A stretch of 64,000 nucleotides of DNA from assembly GCF_025905425.1 (NCBI RefSeq), contig NZ_CP109603.1, positions 4,232,501 to 4,296,500 of the forward strand, given 5' to 3'. This DNA is from Pseudomonas putida. GTDB taxonomy: Bacteria; Pseudomonadota; Gammaproteobacteria; Pseudomonadales; Pseudomonadaceae. Both the position numbers and the translations under genes were made by a program. Every line of letters starts with the position of its first letter. Within the stretch, counting starts at the first letter, position 1. Shown here piece after piece: positions 59,040 through 64,000 of this stretch. The notes under the pieces are model-generated. The model saw nothing but the letters and a program-made list of their open reading frames with translations. It ran no database searches and had not been told where the DNA came from.

Positions 59040-61469
59040 TCAGAACCCTACACTGGCCTGCACATAGAAGGTCCGCGGCTCACCCACATAAATGCCGGCA
59101 TTGTTATCACTGGAGCGGGTGAAGTACTGCTTGTCGAACAGGTTCTTCACCCCCGCCGCCAGCTTCAGGTTGGACAGCTTCGGCCCGAAGTCGTACCCGC
59201 CACGGGCATGCCAGGTCACGTAACCCGGAATGTCGCCATACTGCCCATCGGCGCTCGGCTCGGTGATGTAGTCGCCGTTGAAGCTGCCATCGGCATTGAT
59301 CCCGGTACCCGGCGCGCGCTGCTTGGATTGGGCGTAGGCGTCCAGGTTCCAGGTCCAGTGGTTGATCTCATAGCGCACACCGGCAGTGGCCACCTGGCGT
59401 GAGTAGAACGGCAAATCGCGGCCCTTGAAGCCTGGAATCTCGCCTTCGTACGTAGCGCGGGTGTAGGTGTAGCCGCCATTGATCGACAGGCCTTCCAGAC
59501 GCGGGTCCAGCCCGGCCAGGTCATAGCGCACCGAGGCCTCGATGCCCTGGTGCTGGGTGGCCCCCAAATTGGTCCACCCCACATCGTTGCTGATGTACTG
59601 CAGCTCATCATCGAAGTCGATGTAGAACGCCGTCAGCTCACCAGCGAAGCCGCCGTTGTCATACCGCGTACCGATTTCGTAGGTCTTGGCCTTTTCCGGC
59701 TCCAGGCCGTTGGCCGTGCTGTTGCCGGTGCCGCCCTGGCCCAACTGGAAGTACTGCAGGCTGCCAAACGAGGTCTCGTAGTTGGCGAACACCTTCCAGG
59801 CATCGGAAATGTGGTACATCACACTCAGCGCTGGCAACGGCTCGTTGCTGGTGATGCTGCGTTTCTTCTCCGCCACCGGACGGTTGTTGGCGTCCAGCAC
59901 CGGGCGGTCGCGCCAGTCGGTGTTGATGTGTTCGAAGCGGATGCCCGGGGTGATGGTCCAGTTGCCGACATCGATCTTGTCATCGATGTAGTAGGCGCTG
60001 GCCTCGGTGCCGCCGCTGCGGTCCTGGAACACATGGCCGTCGGAGGTCGGGGTGGGCGTCGGTACGTTGTCGATCAACGCCAGGCGAGTGGACTGCTCGC
60101 GCATGGCTTCTTTGAGGTAGCGGTAGCCAACACTGACTTCCTGGGTGGTCGGGCCGGCGAAGAAGATCCGCGACACCCGTGGCTCGATGGCGAAGGTGTG
60201 GTAGTTGCGCGGGTACGACGACAGGGTCTTCATGTCACGCGAGGCGATGGCGCTGCCGCGAAAGCTGTCGGTGTAGTAGGTCAGCACTTCGAACTGGGTA
60301 GCGTCGTCGAGCTGGCGTTGCCATTTGAACGACACATCCTTGCGCCGGCCAGCGAAGTAGTCGTAGTCACGCAGCGACTGGTACGGATTGCTGTCGTACT
60401 GCGCCTGGGTTAGGCCACCGGGCATGTCGGCACGGCCATCGTAGTAATGGAAGTTGAGCCAGAACTCATCGACGTCGGTCGGCGCCCAGTGGGTCTTGAG
60501 GATGACGTCGTCGATGTCGTTGCCGTTATTGCTCTCACGGTAGCCGTTGCCATTCACCCCGGTGTACAACAGCGCGACGCCCATGCCGTTGTCGGCGGTG
60601 CCGCCGACGAAGGCCGATTCGGTGTGTTTCCAACCACCGTGCTGCGAGGTTTCCAGGGTGGTGGAAAGCGCTGCCGAGGCTTTCTGCGGGATGGCCCGGG
60701 TGACGAAGTTGATCACCCCGCCGACGTTCTGCGGGCCATAGCGTACGGAACCGGCGCCGCGCACCACGTCGATGCTGTCGAGGTTGCCCGAGGAGATCGG
60801 CGCCATCGACAGCTGCGGTTGGCCATAGGGGGCGAAGGCGGCAGGAATGCCGTCAATCAGCACGGTCGAGCGTGGCGACAGCCGCGAGGTCAGGCCACGC
60901 ACGCCAACGTTCAGCGACAGGTCACTGCCACCGGTGCCGTTGGAGTCCTGCACCTGCACGCCGGGGATGCCACGCAGCACGTCGCGCACATTCATCGCGC
61001 CCTTTTCCACCATGGCCTCGCGACGCACCACGGTGCGCGCACCCGGGTGGTTCTGCACCACGGTCTGGTCGGCATCGCCCAGCCAGTCGCCGACCACCTT
61101 GATGTCGGTTGGCGCCAGTTCCAGGCTACCGCTGCCCAGGTCAAGGGTGGTCGGCAGCGGCTTTACCACTACGGTGTCCTGGGACATCTCGAAGGTCAGC
61201 CCGCTGCCTTGCAGCAACTGCTGCAGCGCCTGCACCGGCGCCAGGTTGCCGGACACCGCCGGCGCCTGTTTGCCGGCCACAAGCTCAGGGCTGTAGAACA
61301 GCTGCAGGTTGGTCTGCTGGCCCAGTTGGCTCAGCGCCGAAGCCAACGGTTGCGCTTGGATCTGGATTGCAGCGCCTGCCTGTTCGGCGTGGCTGTTGAC
61401 GGCCACGGCACTGACCGCGAGGGCCAGCGCCAGGGCGCGCAAGCGTGGGAAGGGCTTGTTGTTATTCAC
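59040..61469 (-). CDS. fecA: TonB-dependent transducer, FecA-like siderophore receptor
   Basis: Outer-membrane iron-complex receptor that also signals to a FecR/FecI pair. The 809-aa precursor has a signal peptide (about residues 1-28), an N-terminal STN signalling domain (IQAQPLASALSQLGQQTNLQLF ... residues 34-105), a plug with VLRGIPGVQVQDSNG and SVRYGPQNVGGVINFVTRA, and a 22-strand barrel ending FYVQASVGF. The STN domain together with fecR and fecI upstream indicates cell-surface signalling. Ferric citrate is the substrate of the namesake; it is not proven here. Confidence 0.88.
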   Translation of the reverse strand: MNNNKPFPRLRALALALAVSAVAVNSHAEQAGAAIQIQAQPLASALSQLGQQTNLQLFYSPELVAGKQAPAVSGNLAPVQALQQLLQGSGLTFEMSQDTVVVKPLPTTLDLGSGSLELAPTDIKVVGDWLGDADQTVVQNHPGARTVVRREAMVEKGAMNVRDVLRGIPGVQVQDSNGTGGSDLSLNVGVRGLTSRLSPRSTVLIDGIPAAFAPYGQPQLSMAPISSGNLDSIDVVRGAGSVRYGPQNVGGVINFVTRAIPQKASAALSTTLETSQHGGWKHTESAFVGGTADNGMGVALLYTGVNGNGYRESNNGNDIDDVILKTHWAPTDVDEFWLNFHYYDGRADMPGGLTQAQYDSNPYQSLRDYDYFAGRRKDVSFKWQRQLDDATQFEVLTYYTDSFRGSAIASRDMKTLSSYPRNYHTFAIEPRVSRIFFAGPTTQEVSVGYRYLKEAMREQSTRLALIDNVPTPTPTSDGHVFQDRSGGTEASAYYIDDKIDVGNWTITPGIRFEHINTDWRDRPVLDANNRPVAEKKRSITSNEPLPALSVMYHISDAWKVFANYETSFGSLQYFQLGQGGTGNSTANGLEPEKAKTYEIGTRYDNGGFAGELTAFYIDFDDELQYISNDVGWTNLGATQHQGIEASVRYDLAGLDPRLEGLSINGGYTYTRATYEGEIPGFKGRDLPFYSRQVATAGVRYEINHWTWNLDAYAQSKQRAPGTGINADGSFNGDYITEPSADGQYGDIPGYVTWHARGGYDFGPKLSNLKLAAGVKNLFDKQYFTRSSDNNAGIYVGEPRTFYVQASVGF

Positions 61470-61577
61470 GTCGTCAAGACATCCTGAAGTTCGGGATAAA
61501 CGCCAACCGCATGCAAATGTAAATGCTTGGCAGTTGCAGCTGGCGAGGAAGACGAACGAGCTGAAAAAAACCTGAAT

Positions 61578-62564
61578 CTATTTCGCGATAATTTCGCGAG
61601 AGCCGTCTGCATGGGCCTTGATGGCCACCGGCAGGATGCTCGGCAAGGCCCGCAGCAGCGCATCGGTGTCGTCGGTGCTGAAGGTACTGGACAGGCGCAT
61701 TTGCGCCACCTTGCCGGGGGCTACGCGCAGTGGCTGGGTGCGGTAGCGCGAAGCTTCGGTCACCACGTCGGCCAGCGTTGCGTTGTCGAACACCAGCTTG
61801 CCCTGGCGCCAGGCGGTGAGCGCAGCGGCGTTCACCGCGTAAGGCGCCGCCACGTTACCTTGTGCATCTATATGCGCGCCCAGGCCGGCCGTCAGTTGCG
61901 CCAGCGAAGTATCCTTGCCCTGCACACGTACCGAACCTTGCTCCACTGCCACGCGGGTGGCGCCAGGGTCCAGGCGCACATCGAAGCGGGTACCGGTGAC
62001 GGTCACGCTGCCCTGGGCGGTATCGACCACGAACGGGCGGCTGCTGTCATGGGCGACGATGAACATCGCTTCGCCCGCATCAAGCTGAATGTGCCGCCGC
62101 CCGGCGCTGAAATCGACCTGCAGTTGCGTACCACCGTTGAGCGCCAGCTGCGAGCCGTCCGGCAGTTCGACCTGGCGGCGCTCGCCGAAGGCGGTCTGCA
62201 ACTGGTCTTGGTGGTTGAGGCGCTGGTACTGCCAGCCACTCCACCCCAACCCCAGGGCAACCACCGCCACCCCGGCCGCCAGCGCCTGGCGCATGACGCG
62301 CCGCCGTGGCAATTGCTGGACCAGCTCAGGTTGGCATAGCGCGTCGAGGCGCTGGCGCGGAATGAAGTCGGCGGCGCGCCAAAGGCTGGAAAGCTGCTCA
62401 TATTCTTCGCGATGTCGAGGGTCTGCCTCCAGCCACCCTTGCAAGCGCGCCAGCAGCCCGGCATCCCGCGGCGCATCCTGCACGCGGGCGAACCATTCGG
62501 CCGCCTGCTCGCGGACGGTATCGGCCCCGTGCTGTTTCATCGAAAAGGTCTCCTGACTCATCAT
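61578..62564 (-). CDS. fecR: FecR-like anti-sigma/regulator
   Basis: Inner-membrane protein that relays the receptor signal to the ECF sigma factor. The 328-aa protein has an N-terminal cytoplasmic DUF4880 region (EQAAEWFARVQDAP...), one membrane helix (ALAAGVAVVALGLGWSGW, about residues 95-112) and a periplasmic FecR domain with PFVVDTAQGSVTVTGTRFDVR. Two adjacent ATGs (62564, 62561) are possible; either overlaps fecI by a few bases. Confidence 0.92.
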   Translation of the reverse strand: MMSQETFSMKQHGADTVREQAAEWFARVQDAPRDAGLLARLQGWLEADPRHREEYEQLSSLWRAADFIPRQRLDALCQPELVQQLPRRRVMRQALAAGVAVVALGLGWSGWQYQRLNHQDQLQTAFGERRQVELPDGSQLALNGGTQLQVDFSAGRRHIQLDAGEAMFIVAHDSSRPFVVDTAQGSVTVTGTRFDVRLDPGATRVAVEQGSVRVQGKDTSLAQLTAGLGAHIDAQGNVAAPYAVNAAALTAWRQGKLVFDNATLADVVTEASRYRTQPLRVAPGKVAQMRLSSTFSTDDTDALLRALPSILPVAIKAHADGSREIIAK

Positions 62565-63046
62565 GCCGACACGTCCAGCTGTTCACGCAGGTGTCGGAGC
62601 GTGCGGATCATATACTTTTCGACCATGTTCTTGCTCAACCCCATCCGCTCGGCAATCTCGGCCTGGGTCAGGCCTTCGAGCTTCTGCCAGATGAACACTC
62701 GACGGCAGTTGAGTGGCAGCTCGGCCAGCGCCCGCTCCACGCTGTCAGCAAGTTCCAGGGCATGGACGTAGGCTTCAGGGTCGCCGTTGCTGGCGGCGCT
62801 TTGGTCAAAGGCTTCCAGCTCCAGCGCCTGGCGCCGGTCTTCGCGGCGAAAACCGTCCACGGCAATGTTGCGCGCCGTCTGGTGAAGGTAGGCGCGTGGC
62901 TGCTCGACCTGCTCGCGGGGGTTTTCCAGAACCCTGACGAAGGCATCGTGGGTGAGGTCCTCGGCCTGCTGACGACTGCGCAGCTTGCGCGTCCAGGTGC
63001 CGATCAGCTCATGGTAGTGGTCGAGGAAGCCTTTGGGTCCAGACAC
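62561..63046 (-). CDS. fecI: FecI-like ECF sigma factor
   Basis: Extracytoplasmic-function sigma factor that should activate the receptor gene downstream. The 161-aa protein has sigma region 2 (DLTHDAFVRVLENP, YLHQTARNIAVDGFRRED) and region 4 (LPLNCRRVFIWQKLEGLTQ, AEIAERMGLSKNMVEKYMIR). The start is a GTG at 63046 with no strong ribosome site, so the true start may differ by some codons. A Fur-like site lies 37 bp upstream. Confidence 0.92.
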   Translation of the reverse strand: MSGPKGFLDHYHELIGTWTRKLRSRQQAEDLTHDAFVRVLENPREQVEQPRAYLHQTARNIAVDGFRREDRRQALELEAFDQSAASNGDPEAYVHALELADSVERALAELPLNCRRVFIWQKLEGLTQAEIAERMGLSKNMVEKYMIRTLRHLREQLDVSA

Positions 63047-63082
63047 GGTCGGGGTCGTCAGGGAGGCAGAGAAGGGTGCGAA

Positions 63083-63097
63083 TAGTAATGTTTCTCA
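63083..63097 (-). promoter_or_regulatory. Candidate Fur box of fecI
   Basis: On the minus strand TGAGAAACATTACTA matches 11 of 14 positions of the 7-1-7 Fur site TGATAAT-N-ATTATCA. Its location upstream of an iron-signalling sigma factor fits Fur control. Weaker than the fagA site. Confidence 0.5.
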
Positions 63098-63196
63098 TCA
63101 AAATCGGCAAATCCGCCAGTCGGTAACAAAAAATTTTTGCGGATTTCATGGACGGAAGTACCTGAAGCGTGTGGCCATAAATATGAACACCTTGCG

Positions 63197-63272
63197 CCTT
63201 TTCGCGGGCAAGCCCGCTCCCACATAAGCCATGCAAAGCCTGTGGGAGCGGGCTTGCCCGCGAAGAGGCCGA
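63197..63272. repeat. REP pair upstream of speC
   Basis: Forward REP (core 63211-63224) and inverted REP (core 63241-63254) with a 16-nt spacer. Both cores are intact AGCCCGCTCCCACA sites. Confidence 0.9.
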
Positions 63273-63500
63273 CAGGGTCCTTCCACAATATTTAACGCTT
63301 GAAACATCCCAGGGAACATCTGCCGGTCACACGAGTCGGTTATTCAAACGATGGGGCCTCAATCCACGACGAACACGCCCGGATTGCCTGTTGATCTTGC
63401 ATTCTTCACGCCCTAAAGTGCGCGCCGAACGTCCATGCTGGAAACGATCCATCCGGCTCAAGTACTGAGTAGGCGAACCAAAGTGGGGATACGGAGGACG

Positions 63501-63533
63501 TTCAGTTTGCAGCCACTTATCTTTTCAGTTTGC
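63501..63533 (+). repeat. Direct repeat TTCAGTTTGC in the speC leader
   Basis: TTCAGTTTGC occurs at 63501-63510 and 63524-63533, 23 bp apart start to start (about two helical turns), ending 17 nt before the speC ATG. The position suits a regulator site or a 5' leader element. Confidence 0.5.
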
Positions 63534-63550
63534 CCATGGAGTCCCTGAGC

Positions 63551-64000
63551 ATGTCGATCCAGGTCGAAGACTATTTCGCACGTGACACCTTCCAGAAAAT
63601 GAAGGCGTTCGCCGACAAGCAAGAAACCCCGTTCGTACTCATCGATACCCAGATGATCAGCCAGGCCTATGACGACCTGCGCGCCGGTTTCGAATTTGCC
63701 AAGGTTTACTACGCGGTCAAGGCCAACCCGGCGGTCGAGATCATCGACCTGCTCAAAGAGAAAGGTTCGAGCTTCGACATCGCCTCGATCTACGAGCTGG
63801 ACAAGGTGATGGACCGTGGTGTCAGCGCCGACCGCATCAGCTACGGCAACACCATCAAGAAGTCCAAGGACATCCGCTACTTCTATGAGAAGGGCGTGCG
63901 CCTGTTTGCCACCGACTCGGAAGCCGACCTGCGCAACATCGCCAAGGCTGCGCCGGGCTCCAAGGTTTACGTGCGTATCCTCACCGAAGGCTCCACCACT
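63551..64000 (+). CDS. speC: Ornithine/lysine decarboxylase, PLP fold type III (5' part)
   Basis: Alanine-racemase-fold decarboxylase that makes putrescine (or cadaverine) from ornithine (or lysine). The first 150 residues are present and the gene leaves the window at 64000. The PLP lysine is in VYYAVKANP (Lys57); ISYGNTIKKSKDI is another family block. ATG 63551 has GGAG 9 nt before it; an in-frame ATG at 63536 has no ribosome site. The full protein in this genus is near 390 aa. Lysine versus ornithine preference cannot be told from the N-terminus. Confidence 0.93.
   Translation, partial: MSIQVEDYFARDTFQKMKAFADKQETPFVLIDTQMISQAYDDLRAGFEFAKVYYAVKANPAVEIIDLLKEKGSSFDIASIYELDKVMDRGVSADRISYGNTIKKSKDIRYFYEKGVRLFATDSEADLRNIAKAAPGSKVYVRILTEGSTT

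Larger units (their letters stand above)
63047..63550. other. Divergent gap between fecI and speC, 504 bp
   Basis: Holds the Fur-like site (63083-63097), an A/T-rich stretch with AAAAAATTTTT at 63128-63138, a REP pair (63197-63272) and the speC leader with a 10-bp direct repeat. No gene was found. Confidence 0.6.

Overview
The window is chromosomal DNA from a fluorescent pseudomonad, most likely of the Pseudomonas putida group. Gene order (mlaDEF / kdsD-kdsC-lptCAB-rpoN-hpf-ptsN-rapZ-ptsO, then fagA-fumC-orfX-sodA, tldD-yhdP-rng-maf-mreDCB, gatCAB, roxSR, a dpp cluster, prfC, an OpuB-type ABC operon, fecIRA and speC) and the many REP repeats with the core AGCCCGCTCCCACA both point there. Most of it is conserved housekeeping DNA. 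Accessory pieces are one IS110-family insertion sequence and two small toxin-antitoxin pairs.

Layout. 1-1789 (minus): phospholipid transport genes mlaD (cut by the window edge), mlaE and mlaF. 2038-9038 (plus): a compact run for LPS sugar synthesis (kdsD, kdsC), LPS export (lptC, lptA, lptB), sigma-54 (rpoN), ribosome hibernation (hpf) and the nitrogen phosphotransferase branch (ptsN, rapZ, ptsO). 9133-9817: a toxin-first TA pair behind an 18-bp perfect palindrome. 9844-13613 (minus): a Fur-type iron-starvation operon fagA-fumC-orfX-sodA with a ZIP metal transporter overlapping its end. 13864-27049: pmbA and tldD protease partners, yjgA, a nitrilase-family amidase, the giant AsmA-like YhdP, RNase G, Maf and MreBCD. 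27255-30466: GatCAB amidotransferase. 30706-34571: an RlpA-like lipoprotein, a CaCA antiporter, an amino acid permease and an AEC permease.

34702-35942 is an IS110-type element inserted exactly in one arm of a REP pair. Its 5' noncoding end folds into two guide loops. One matches the REP target on both sides of the CT core, and the other matches the two ends of the element itself. The bridge RNA can therefore be read directly from the sequence, and it defines the element's boundaries to the base.

36024-37840: RoxR/RoxS redox two-component system. 39150-49735: a dipeptide uptake cluster with three solute-binding proteins, an OprD-type porin and DppBCDF; a hairpin follows each of the first four genes. 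49860-50840: a 24-aa membrane peptide gene and a 296-aa membrane protein of unknown function. 51182-54291: an FAD amine oxidase and release factor 3. 54406-55063: a second TA pair. 55487-58929: an OpuB/ProU-like osmolyte ABC system. 59040-63046: a TonB-dependent transducer with FecR and FecI partners. 63551 onward: ornithine/lysine decarboxylase, cut by the window end.

Two genes (mreC and the CaCA antiporter) appear to start with ATT. In both, the reading frame between the preceding stop and the conserved N-terminus holds no ATG, GTG or TTG, while a Shine-Dalgarno sequence is well placed for the ATT. No tRNA, rRNA or CRISPR array was seen.
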